From positions 23,476 through 87,475 of IMG/VR virus record IMGVR_UViG_3300046373_000172: 64,000 bases of DNA. One strand, given 5' to 3'. Positions 40,766 through 48,369 of the stretch are shown piece by piece; position 1 is the stretch's first letter, and each line of letters starts with the position of its first letter. Source of the stretch: a virus. Under the pieces are notes generated by a model. The model did no database searches and was not told the origin of the DNA. It saw only the letters and a program-made list of their open reading frames with translations. A program made the position numbers and the translations under genes.

Positions 40766-41198
40766 TCAGGTTGACCGGGCGCAGGTTCAGCGTCACCGCC
40801 TGGGCGTCGGTCACAGTGGTGCCGGTCAGCCCAAGTGGGGTGGCGTTGACGAAGCGCACCTTGTCGTTGATGCCAAAGGCGACGAACTTGGCCCGGGTGA
40901 AGGCGAAGTTGACCGCATCCGGATCGCCTTTCTGGAAAACCCGGGACTCGGCCAGGTCCCATTTGCCGTGCCCGGTTTTCGCCGGCCAGACACGGTAATC
41001 CGCCTCGGTGCCGTTGACGACCAGGCGCCAGTTGCTGACAAAATCGCCCGAATACTGCGGCGACACGTTCAGCAGATCCTTGAACATGTAGAACACCTTC
41101 TGCCGGTACTGCTTGTCAGCCTCGGTGGCGACGCGCTTGATCAGCTTGGTGAAGGTGGCGGCGTTCTTGGCGCGCGCGTCGGCGCGGATTCGGAGCAT
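40713..41198 (-). CDS. Head-tail joining protein (HK97 gp10-like)
   Basis: A 161-residue protein starting at ATG 41198. An N-terminal basic helix (LIKRVATEADKQYRQKVFYM) followed by SPQYSGDFVSNWRL is typical of gp10/neck-type proteins (DLL.VSP..SG.F..NW). The 3' end overlaps the convergent endonuclease gene by 53 bases. Confidence 0.75.
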   Translation of the reverse strand: MLRIRADARAKNAATFTKLIKRVATEADKQYRQKVFYMFKDLLNVSPQYSGDFVSNWRLVVNGTEADYRVWPAKTGHGKWDLAESRVFQKGDPDAVNFAFTRAKFVAFGINDKVRFVNATPLGLTGTTVTDAQAVTLNLRPVNLINGGQRLLSYMNAKYKR

Positions 41199-41200
41199 GG

Positions 41201-42034
41201 TTACCGCCGTACGTGCAAGGCGTAGGCGTCCAATTCCGGCACCACGGCCAGCACGCGCCAGGTCACGCCCAGCATCGTGATGGTGGCGCTGACCTTCGGC
41301 GCCGTCACGGATTGCGCGATGAAGACGGTGCGGTCGCCCGGCTGGCGGTCGGCCTCGGCGGCGTCGCGGAACTGGTAGTACTTGGCCTGGTCGGTCTGCA
41401 CGCCGTGCGTGTTGACCGTCACCGTCGCCATGGTGTCGGTAGCGATGTCGATCGTCCCGTTGTGGGTGAACGTGATGGCCTGGTAGGCGTCGTCGTCGAA
41501 CTCGTCCGACTCGGCGACTAAGTACTCGTCGACCGTCTCGTAGACGCTGCGAATGCGGTAAATGCGGCTACCCTGGCGCAGGAACTGGCCGCGCGCCATC
41601 GGCTCGCTGAAGGGGCAGAAGATGTTCCACATGACGTCGAGTTCGGCTTCGGTCAGCTGGTTCTGGGTGTCGCGGTAGAACTCGCGGTGCGCGTGGAAGC
41701 TGACGCCGGCCTGCCCAAGGCTGGCCTGCGCCGGCGTCAGGCGCTCCATCAGACCTGTCGACTTCTTCAAGCCGAAGCTTTTCCGGATGCTGGTGCCGCC
41801 GAACGAGTCGACGTTGCTGTTGCCCATCACCCAGAAGCTGTCGTCGATCTTGACGGCGCGGCGCGTGGGCGCGTTGACGCCGACGGCGGTGCGCATGGTG
41901 CGCCGGCGCGAGGTGGCGCCCGAGCTGGACTGGTCGTCATGCGCCTTGGTATGGGCGCGAAAAAGATACGCCCCCGAGTAGGCGTCGAAAATGGGGTCGT
42001 CGTTGAAGTACCGACTGACGTTGGCCAGCTTCAT
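41201..42034 (-). CDS. Head-tail connector region protein
   Basis: A 277-residue protein between two connector genes, sharing one base with the upstream stop. A Thr/Arg-rich N-terminal half (SGATSRRRTMRTAVGVNAP) and a beta-rich C-terminal half (GVTWRVLAVVPELDAYALHV). No family recognised with certainty; the location and size fit a minor head or stopper protein. Confidence 0.7.
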   Translation of the reverse strand: MKLANVSRYFNDDPIFDAYSGAYLFRAHTKAHDDQSSSGATSRRRTMRTAVGVNAPTRRAVKIDDSFWVMGNSNVDSFGGTSIRKSFGLKKSTGLMERLTPAQASLGQAGVSFHAHREFYRDTQNQLTEAELDVMWNIFCPFSEPMARGQFLRQGSRIYRIRSVYETVDEYLVAESDEFDDDAYQAITFTHNGTIDIATDTMATVTVNTHGVQTDQAKYYQFRDAAEADRQPGDRTVFIAQSVTAPKVSATITMLGVTWRVLAVVPELDAYALHVRR

Positions 42035-42522
42035 TAGCCGGTCACAGGGTCGGTGCCCAGCGGGGAGGCGATGACCAAGGTGCGCGCCGGGGTCTCCGGC
42101 ACGGCCGGCTCGGACGGGAACAGTTCGCCATACAGCGCGCCGATCTTGACCTTCAGGTTGTCCAGCATGGCCTCGATGTCGCCGCGCAGGTTGCTGTACG
42201 GGTCGAGGATGCGGTCGAACTGGTCCTTCTCGGACTTGATCGTCTTCGGGGCGAACATCTTCACCGACAACACCAGCTGCTGCGCCACCTGATAGGCGGA
42301 CCAAGTCGCCACGACGTTCACGAAGCGGGCCTGCGTGCGCGTCTTGGGGGCGGTCTCCTGGACGATGGCGAAGTGGTCCGGCAGGTCGAGGCCAAGGTCA
42401 TACAGGGCCTCGTCGAGCACGGTGCTGTAGACGGGGTCCAGGATGGTGACGTCTTCCAACTCCTGCTCGGAGACGCCCAGGATGGCCCGGATGCTATCGG
42501 GGCTGGTGTAGGCGGTGATCAT
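42034..42522 (-). CDS. Head-tail connector (gp6-like) protein
   Basis: A 162-residue mostly helical protein: TSPDSIRAILGVSEQELED at the start, then YSTVLDEALYDLGLDLP, and a conserved-looking WSAYQVAQQLVLSV helix. This profile matches connector adaptors that bind below the portal. The C terminus is Pro/Thr-rich. Overlaps the next gene by one base. Confidence 0.68.
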   Translation of the reverse strand: MITAYTSPDSIRAILGVSEQELEDVTILDPVYSTVLDEALYDLGLDLPDHFAIVQETAPKTRTQARFVNVVATWSAYQVAQQLVLSVKMFAPKTIKSEKDQFDRILDPYSNLRGDIEAMLDNLKVKIGALYGELFPSEPAVPETPARTLVIASPLGTDPVTG

Positions 42523-42525
42523 GAT

Positions 42526-42771
42526 TTAGTCTTTTTCGATCTTCGGGCTGTTCGGCTGCTTGGGCTTTTGCACCTTGGGCGTCACGTCCTCGGCCATGTC
42601 GGTCTCGACCAGGGTCGGCTGGCCGGCCATCCAGTCGTCGGAGTCGATCAGGTACTTCACGCCCGGCTCGAAGTAGTGGTCGCGCAGCGGGTGATGCATG
42701 CGATACGCGCCGACGTTGACGAACAGCGTGGTGGATGCTTTGTCGATGACCTTGATGTCGTTGATGCTCAT
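42526..42771 (-). CDS. Small head-completion region protein
   Basis: An 81-residue protein with GGAG seven bases before ATG 42771. It has an SH3-like small beta core (TLFVNVGAYRMHHPLRDHYFEPGVKYLI) and a Lys/Pro-rich tail. First gene of the connector unit after the capsid terminator. Function unknown, probably structural. Confidence 0.68.
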   Translation of the reverse strand: MSINDIKVIDKASTTLFVNVGAYRMHHPLRDHYFEPGVKYLIDSDDWMAGQPTLVETDMAEDVTPKVQKPKQPNSPKIEKD

Positions 42772-42811
42772 GCGGTTTCTCCGGTTGTGGTATGGGAATT
42801 GCTTCTGCGAA

Positions 42812-42840
42812 ATTATGCCACGGAAATGACAGTTTGGACA
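42812..42840 (-). promoter_or_regulatory. Promoter of the connector unit
   Basis: On the - strand TGTCCA, 17 bases, CATAAT; the spacer contains ATTTCCGTGG, close to the CTTCCGTGC of the element at 50838. About 35 bases of leader to the next ATG. Directly downstream of the capsid terminator. Confidence 0.6.
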
Positions 42841-42873
42841 CGCCAATAAGAAACGGCCCTTTCGGGCCGTTTC
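42841..42873 (-). terminator. Terminator after the major capsid gene
   Basis: On the - strand GAAACGGCCC, loop GAAA, GGGCCGTTTC, then TTATT. A 10-bp perfect stem 17 bases after the capsid stop. Confidence 0.88.
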
Positions 42874-42890
42874 TGCGGGGTGCTTTTCGA

Positions 42891-44108
42891 TTACGCGATG
42901 GTCAGCACATCGAAGCCGAGCACTTCGGTAGGGAAAAGTCTTGCGACCGTCTCGCTCCAGTGCACGACTAGGCTTTCGCTGCGGCGCAGGACGAACGCTT
43001 CGGTGGCGGTGTAAGCCGCTTCCGTGTTTTCGATGATCATGAACGCCTGCTTCGAGTCCAGCGCCCATACGGTGTTGGCCGGTACTGGGCCGCCGTCGGT
43101 GGCTGCGTCGACGATCATCCAGCGGACTTCACCGCCGAACGGTACTGGCGATGCCGGCACCAGCTGCGGGTCGATGCGCGCCAGGGTCGGATCGTAGTTG
43201 TTCGAGCCAGGGCGACCGGTGCGGCTTTCGATTTTCAGGTACGTATCGATGTCGCAGATCAGGTAGTCGATGTGACGCTTTTTGCGGTTGCGGGCCAGGA
43301 ACTTGACCCACGATTTGTGCGTCACGACGCCGCCGGTCGCAGCCGAGTCCAGGGACGTGGTCGTCACGGCCGCGATGGCCGAGGTACCGAAGTCCAGGTC
43401 GCCAGCGAACAGGTCGGTCAGGTAGCCGTAGACGCGGGCATCCTTCTCGATCTGGAAGAAGCGCTTCAGGGTCAGGTTGAACAGGTCCAGGGACGTGTTG
43501 TTCAGCGCCTTGTCCGACATCTCGATACCCACACCGAAGGTTGGGATCGTTTTGTAGGTGTCGCTGGTGGTCAGCGCCAACATGGTTGGCACTTGCGACA
43601 GCTGCGTCACGCGCGAGGCGCGCGCCTGGTTGGCGCCGGTATTGGCACCGCCGACGTTGTTGTAGTTCAGCAACGGCTGGGCGAAGGTGTCACCCGCCAC
43701 TGGCAGGCTGGTGGCCGACATCTGGCGGAACACGACATCGTCGGTCACGCGATCAGGCTGGATCTGGTCTTCAATCGCAGCGACCACGGCCAGCGGGAAC
43801 AGCGTGCGCGACTGGTTGCCGAACGGATCGGTCTTGCGTTCGACGTTGGTCGCTGCCGAGTAGCCGCTGGTGCCGTCCATGATGGAGGCCAGGGTCGGCG
43901 AGCGCAGGCCGAAGGCGTTGTTGTTGCCTGCCAAGCCTTCGGAGGCCAGGATCTGCTTGAACGGCGAGCCGTACTTCGGATCGTGGTCCGCATACTTGCG
44001 GTTGAGCAGCTGTTCGACGCTCAGTTTGGCATCGCGTGCCTCGGTGTAGACCGAGAACGCGATCGGCGTGTCTTGCTTAACGCCAGCCTTGTCGATGATA
44101 AATGCCAT
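42891..44108 (-). CDS. Major capsid protein
   Basis: A 405-residue protein in the expected slot after protease, scaffold and decoration genes and before connectors. The order SPFKQILASEG, a FRQMSATSLPVAGDTFAQP segment, an IEMSDKALNN spine-like helix and VHWSETVARLF near the C terminus fits an HK97-fold capsid subunit. AGGAG lies seven bases before ATG, and the gene is followed by a strong terminator, both consistent with high expression. Confidence 0.85.
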   Translation of the reverse strand: MAFIIDKAGVKQDTPIAFSVYTEARDAKLSVEQLLNRKYADHDPKYGSPFKQILASEGLAGNNNAFGLRSPTLASIMDGTSGYSAATNVERKTDPFGNQSRTLFPLAVVAAIEDQIQPDRVTDDVVFRQMSATSLPVAGDTFAQPLLNYNNVGGANTGANQARASRVTQLSQVPTMLALTTSDTYKTIPTFGVGIEMSDKALNNTSLDLFNLTLKRFFQIEKDARVYGYLTDLFAGDLDFGTSAIAAVTTTSLDSAATGGVVTHKSWVKFLARNRKKRHIDYLICDIDTYLKIESRTGRPGSNNYDPTLARIDPQLVPASPVPFGGEVRWMIVDAATDGGPVPANTVWALDSKQAFMIIENTEAAYTATEAFVLRRSESLVVHWSETVARLFPTEVLGFDVLTIA

Positions 44109-44132
44109 GGTAGTGCTCCTGTAAGGGTTGGG

Positions 44133-44675
44133 TTAGCGGCCGGTCGAGACGCGCTCGATGGTGATCTCGGTGCCGACGGCGCCGGTGCCAACCGCGCCCA
44201 GGGAAACGACACGCCAGGCGTTCAGCGATGCGAGCACTTGTGCGCCGGCGGCGGTCAAGTCCGCTGGGACAGCGCCAGGCTGCACGGTGGCCTTGCATAC
44301 TTTCGGGTAGCCGGTACTGGCCGACAGGTAGGTGCCTTTGGCTACCACGGTGCCGGTGACGACATAGTCGCCAGCGGCGATGGTGCCGGTGCCAGGCGTG
44401 GCTTGCAGACCGTCAGCGATGACGGTAATCTTGTCGCGGCGATTGATCGCGCCGATGGTCCAGCCACCCGCGGTGGCTGGTTCGATCGAGGTGATGATGC
44501 CTTCGATCGGATTGCCGGCTGCGCACAGGTTGTAGGTGTCGGTAGCCGACAGCTTGACGAATTTCCAGATGTCAGCAGGACCCAGGTTGTTCGAGGAGCC
44601 GGTGCCGGCGCCCAGACGGACGGTTTCCGAATCCGACGAAGGGCCGGCCGGACGAATGTAGTGAAGTTTGGACAT
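44133..44675 (-). CDS. Head decoration protein (gpD-like)
   Basis: A 180-residue beta-rich protein immediately upstream of the major capsid gene, with no long helices. Segments such as GIITSIEPATAGGWTIGAINR and TIAAGDYVVTGTVVAKGTY resemble lambda-type capsid-stabilising proteins that bind the three-fold axes. Assignment rests mostly on order and composition. Confidence 0.7.
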   Translation of the reverse strand: MSKLHYIRPAGPSSDSETVRLGAGTGSSNNLGPADIWKFVKLSATDTYNLCAAGNPIEGIITSIEPATAGGWTIGAINRRDKITVIADGLQATPGTGTIAAGDYVVTGTVVAKGTYLSASTGYPKVCKATVQPGAVPADLTAAGAQVLASLNAWRVVSLGAVGTGAVGTEITIERVSTGR

Positions 44676-44686
44676 GGCTTACTCCG

Positions 44687-45253
44687 TTATTTGGATTGGA
44701 AGGTGCTGGTACGCGCGAGGAAGTCGGGGTCGATCGCCGGCTTGGCCGCCTCGCTGGCCGACTTGGTGACCTGTCCCGGCTTGAAGCGCTCCAGGAACAG
44801 CGGCTTGACGCGCGCATGTTCGGCGATCACGGTGGTGGCGTCCATGGCGTCGGCCGCGGCGGCAGTACCACCCATCGGCACCAGCATGTTGGCGACGGCG
44901 CCGCGCGCGATGGCCAGCAGGCCGTCGTGGTTGGCGGTCATCGACTGGGTCGAGGCTTTCAGGTTGGTCAGTTCGACGTTGGCGGCCAGCAGGCTGGCGT
45001 TGGCGACGGACAGCTGCGACTTCAGCAGGTCATTGACCGACTCGGTCGCGGCGACCACTGGAGGCACGACCACCGTATCGGCAGCAGCCTTGGTCGCGGC
45101 GTCGGTTGCCGCTTGCGCAGCCAGACGTGCGGTTTCCGCTTCGGCCGCCAGGCGGTCGATTTCAGCCTGCTCTTCCGGCGTGATGACGATCCCCAGCGAG
45201 GCCAGGGTGGCGCCACCAGCGATGGCGGCAATTTGTTCAGCGGTCAAATACAT
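44687..45253 (-). CDS. Nested scaffold protein (internal start in the protease gene)
   Basis: An in-frame ATG at 45253 (MYLTAEQIAAIAGG) is preceded by AAAGG with a seven-base spacer. The 188-residue product is helical and Ala/Glu-rich (EEQAEIDRLAAEAETARLAA), the composition of a scaffold. The same nested layout is known for lambda C and Nu3. Confidence 0.78.
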   Translation of the reverse strand: MYLTAEQIAAIAGGATLASLGIVITPEEQAEIDRLAAEAETARLAAQAATDAATKAAADTVVVPPVVAATESVNDLLKSQLSVANASLLAANVELTNLKASTQSMTANHDGLLAIARGAVANMLVPMGGTAAAADAMDATTVIAEHARVKPLFLERFKPGQVTKSASEAAKPAIDPDFLARTSTFQSK

Positions 45254-46096
45254 AGTGGCACCTTTAGAATTTGAAGAAGTATGTTTCCCAGAAGAACCCT
45301 TGTCAAGCAATTTTAATGCCTGCGGATAAGATCCGATGCTGTCGGCCAAGCCGGCGGTAATCGCGCGCTGGCCGAGGAAGGTCCGACCGTCGGTTGCTTC
45401 CTTCAGCTGGTCGGCGCTCATGGTGGGGCGATTCTTGCGGACGGTGTCCTTGAACATCTTGTGCAGGTCGTCGAGCTGGGACTGGACCTGGGCTTCCGCT
45501 TCCGGGGTCAGGGGCTCGAACGGGTTGACCCGCGCCTTCATGTCGCCGGCGCGCAGCACCTTGACGGTGATGCCCTCGGCGGCCAGCTGCTTGCTGTACT
45601 CCTTGGCCACCATCAGGATCCCAAGGCTGCCCACCTCGGCCGTTGGCGCCATGACGATCGGGCCGGCCACGGACGAGCCGGACCAGAACGCAGCGGAGGC
45701 CATGGTGTCGGGGACGTAGGTCAGAGACGGCTTGGTCTTGCTGAGCTTGTTGAGGGTGGCGGCGAATTCGGCCAGGCCGTGGACGTGGCCGCCGCCGGAC
45801 GAGACGTTGAACATCAGGCTCTTGACTTCCGGATCGGACGCGGCGGCGGTGGCAGCGGCGGCGATGTCGTCGTACCCGACCACGCCGTACAGCTGCATCC
45901 AGCCCGCGGAGCCGTTGATCAGGCTGCCGGAAATCTGTACCACGCCGGTCGAGCCGATCTTGTCCCACAACGGCGGCAAGTCGGCCGCGGTCGGGGCGTT
46001 ACCGTAGCGGCCCTGTTTCTGGCCTTCGGCCACTTTCTGTTCGGCCAGCGTGACGGCGTTGAAGGAGGTCTCTGTGCCTGCCCAAAAAATATACAT
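44687..46096 (-). CDS. S49-type prohead protease with C-terminal scaffold domain
   Basis: A 469-residue protein. ATG 46096 is chosen (GAGG seven bases upstream); a frame extension to 46117 would overlap the endonuclease. The protease part (about 1-280) shows DTMASAAFWSGS with the nucleophile serine, AEVGSLGILM, and a downstream lysine near GDMKARVNPF, the Ser-Lys dyad of SppA/S49 peptidases. The C-terminal 188 residues are an Ala/Glu-rich scaffold that can also be made alone. The enzyme matures the prohead. Confidence 0.88.
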   Translation of the reverse strand: MYIFWAGTETSFNAVTLAEQKVAEGQKQGRYGNAPTAADLPPLWDKIGSTGVVQISGSLINGSAGWMQLYGVVGYDDIAAAATAAASDPEVKSLMFNVSSGGGHVHGLAEFAATLNKLSKTKPSLTYVPDTMASAAFWSGSSVAGPIVMAPTAEVGSLGILMVAKEYSKQLAAEGITVKVLRAGDMKARVNPFEPLTPEAEAQVQSQLDDLHKMFKDTVRKNRPTMSADQLKEATDGRTFLGQRAITAGLADSIGSYPQALKLLDKGSSGKHTSSNSKGATMYLTAEQIAAIAGGATLASLGIVITPEEQAEIDRLAAEAETARLAAQAATDAATKAAADTVVVPPVVAATESVNDLLKSQLSVANASLLAANVELTNLKASTQSMTANHDGLLAIARGAVANMLVPMGGTAAAADAMDATTVIAEHARVKPLFLERFKPGQVTKSASEAAKPAIDPDFLARTSTFQSK

Positions 46097-46097
46097 G

Positions 46098-46856
46098 CTA
46101 AGCCTCAGCTTTCTCAAGTAAATACCAACCTTTACAGGTTTTACTGGTACCTAGCCTTAATTTATTTAGACTGGAATTTGTTTGGTAGGTCAGTCTCATT
46201 TCTGCCTCAGACGCAAAAACTTCCCTGCCGTCTTTATGCTTGTACCAGGCCTTGAATAACCCTGGCCACCTACTCTGTACAATTTGCCTTCTTTCAGACA
46301 TAAACCACCCGAACAATATAAGAGCTTTTCCCTCCACTAGCCGGTCTAAATCGCACCAGGCTCCCTCAAGGTATTCTGGTATATGTAATCTACGTAAATC
46401 CCACTTTGAGCAGGTTACTGACCTGCCGTCTACGTGTTCGAAGTTCCAGACTTCCGTGTCTGTTGCTTCCTTTCCGTTGACCCTTGCGTACTCTCGGACT
46501 TTCTGCCGGAGGATGTTCTTGGTAGTTTCCGTCAAGGTCTTTTTAGAGTTTCCGCCGGAGTCAAGGTTATACCCGTGAGGTGCGACACAGTTTAGTGAGG
46601 CGATCCACGAAACTTCTAACATGTCCAGCTGGCTTTTTAAGCATAATTTCAAAACTCGAAAAGAGAAATTTTCTGCCCCATACTTCAAAAGAGCAGAGGA
46701 TATTGCAGATTTATTTTTTGAGCAGAGATGCGCGGACCACCTACTGAATATGTGCACAGACTGTCCGACGTAAACTTTACCGTTCAGATTGTTGGTTATA
46801 CTGTAAATCCCGCAGAGCCTACTTTTAGACTTTTTAAGGACTTTGCGCTTACTCAT
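46098..46856 (-). CDS. GIY-YIG homing endonuclease
   Basis: A 252-residue protein. CGIYSITNNLNGKVYVGQS holds the GIY...YVG catalytic core with the following Arg in IFSRWSAHL; a long C-terminal DNA-binding part ends in SLNKLRLGTSKTCKGW. The gene is inserted cleanly between portal (ATGA overlap with its stop) and protease (one base gap). Its base composition is visibly more AT-rich than both neighbours, with poor codon match, which indicates recent transfer. Confidence 0.92.
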   Translation of the reverse strand: MSKRKVLKKSKSRLCGIYSITNNLNGKVYVGQSVHIFSRWSAHLCSKNKSAISSALLKYGAENFSFRVLKLCLKSQLDMLEVSWIASLNCVAPHGYNLDSGGNSKKTLTETTKNILRQKVREYARVNGKEATDTEVWNFEHVDGRSVTCSKWDLRRLHIPEYLEGAWCDLDRLVEGKALILFGWFMSERRQIVQSRWPGLFKAWYKHKDGREVFASEAEMRLTYQTNSSLNKLRLGTSKTCKGWYLLEKAEA

Positions 46857-48331
46857 TTTGCAGGCCCTTTCGGCTGAGTCGGCGCCTTGTTGCGGTTGGC
46901 GCCCAGGTTGGAAGTTTGCGAATCCGGGTTGGCGGCCGGCGCCACGGCGACCGGGTTCTTGAAGTCGGTGCCCATGCGCGGCGTGTAGCCTTTTGGCGGC
47001 AGTTCGCCGGTCAGGCGCAGGCAGACTTCCTCGTCGGTGACCAAGCCGAGGGACAGCAGGTTGGTCCAGTATTCGTAGGCCATCTGGCGGTAGGCCATCA
47101 GTTCGGACTTGGGGCGCAGTTCGATCTCGTCGAATTCGAAGGCGACCGTCACGTCCAAGCCAAACAGGCGCACGGCTAAGGTCATGGCCTTGCTGTACAG
47201 CTCCTGCAACTTCAGGCGGATCATGCCGTTGGCGTTGAGCATGAACAGCTGGATGTCGGCGTCGGCCGCCGAGGCGGCGCGGTTACCATGCCCAAGGATG
47301 GTGGCCGGTGTCTTCATGGCCGTGCTCATCTTGCCGTTCAGGATGTTCTGCACGCCGTCGAAGGTCTTGCTCATGTCGGCCTGGGTGCCGTCGACGTACT
47401 TGTATTCGAAGAAGTCGTAGTGGACCAGCGCCTCTTCGACGCCCAGGTTGTTGACCGCGGCCTCGACGTCGGCGATCACGCCGTTCAAGTAGGCGGTCAG
47501 CGCGGTCTCGTCGTTGAGCAGGTAGCGCGGGATGCGCGCGCGCAGCTTCTCTTCGTCGATCGAGATGTCGATGCGCGGGTAGACGGCGCGGCCACACACC
47601 CGGCGCAGGTCGTTCAGGAAAGTCGTACTGCCCAGCACCGGCTGGATTGCCGCTTCCAGCGGTGACTGCGGGTAGGCGTCGCGCAGGTCTGGGTCCAGCG
47701 CCACATAGAAGAAGGTGGCGATGTCGAGGTCGATGTCTTTGCCGCCGATGCGCTGGACCGGCCGGGTGCCGTTGCCATCCTCGAAAAAGATCAGGTGGGT
47801 GACGTCGACCGGCATGAACTGGGACGGTAGGCGCGACTTGTCGAGCACCAGTTCCAGGCCCATGGCGCCGGTCTGCTGGATCTGCTTGCCCAAGGCTTCG
47901 GACACCGAGCGTAGCGAGCCGACGTGCGAAAAGCCGTTGTCGTAGTCGGCCATGGTGTTCATCTGGCGCAACAGCTGCATCGCCAGGCGGGTGGCGTCGA
48001 CGTTGAAGCTGCCGTCCGGGTCGCGCGCGATGGCGATGAATTTCTCCGGGATGCCGACGCGGTTGTGCGCGGCCTGGGAGGCGTTCAGCTCGGGGTTGAC
48101 GCGCGACAGCGACCGGATCGTATCGATCGAGGTCGCGCCATTGCGGTAGGTGCTGGTCAGATCAACGTTGGCGACGTTGAACGAGGGTTTCTGGATCTGA
48201 GCTTTGCCCGGTTCAGCCGACTTGCGCCAATCCGGAATAGCCAAGCCGCCGCCTTTTGGCGGTTTTGGGGGCGGCTGAGGCGGCAAAGCCGTCAGGGCCT
48301 GGTAGTCCGGTTGGTAGTCTTCTGGGCGCAT
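46853..48331 (-). CDS. Portal protein
   Basis: A 492-residue protein between the large terminase and the protease. An N-terminal Pro-rich arm is followed by LNASQAAHNRVGIPEKF, an EDGNGTRPVQRIGG loop, and a long helical region ending in ELMAYRQMAYEYWTNLLSLG, as in phage portal rings. It forms the dodecameric DNA gate. The start codon has no upstream ribosome site; the promoter-like element ends only a few bases before it. Confidence 0.85.
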   Translation of the reverse strand: MRPEDYQPDYQALTALPPQPPPKPPKGGGLAIPDWRKSAEPGKAQIQKPSFNVANVDLTSTYRNGATSIDTIRSLSRVNPELNASQAAHNRVGIPEKFIAIARDPDGSFNVDATRLAMQLLRQMNTMADYDNGFSHVGSLRSVSEALGKQIQQTGAMGLELVLDKSRLPSQFMPVDVTHLIFFEDGNGTRPVQRIGGKDIDLDIATFFYVALDPDLRDAYPQSPLEAAIQPVLGSTTFLNDLRRVCGRAVYPRIDISIDEEKLRARIPRYLLNDETALTAYLNGVIADVEAAVNNLGVEEALVHYDFFEYKYVDGTQADMSKTFDGVQNILNGKMSTAMKTPATILGHGNRAASAADADIQLFMLNANGMIRLKLQELYSKAMTLAVRLFGLDVTVAFEFDEIELRPKSELMAYRQMAYEYWTNLLSLGLVTDEEVCLRLTGELPPKGYTPRMGTDFKNPVAVAPAANPDSQTSNLGANRNKAPTQPKGPAK

Positions 48332-48340
48332 AGTAGTTGA

Positions 48341-48369
48341 ATTCTGGCATGGAACTTGCCTTTGGTCAA
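48341..48369 (-). promoter_or_regulatory. Late promoter element before the portal gene
   Basis: On the - strand TTGACC, 17 bases (AAAGGCAAGTTCCATGC), CAGAAT. Nearly identical to the element at 50838-50866. The expected start point would leave only about three bases before the portal ATG. Confidence 0.72.

Noticed and set aside
46098-46117. Upstream extension of the protease start to 46117
   Set aside because: The extension overlaps the endonuclease end, while ATG 46096 has a correctly spaced GAGG ribosome site.
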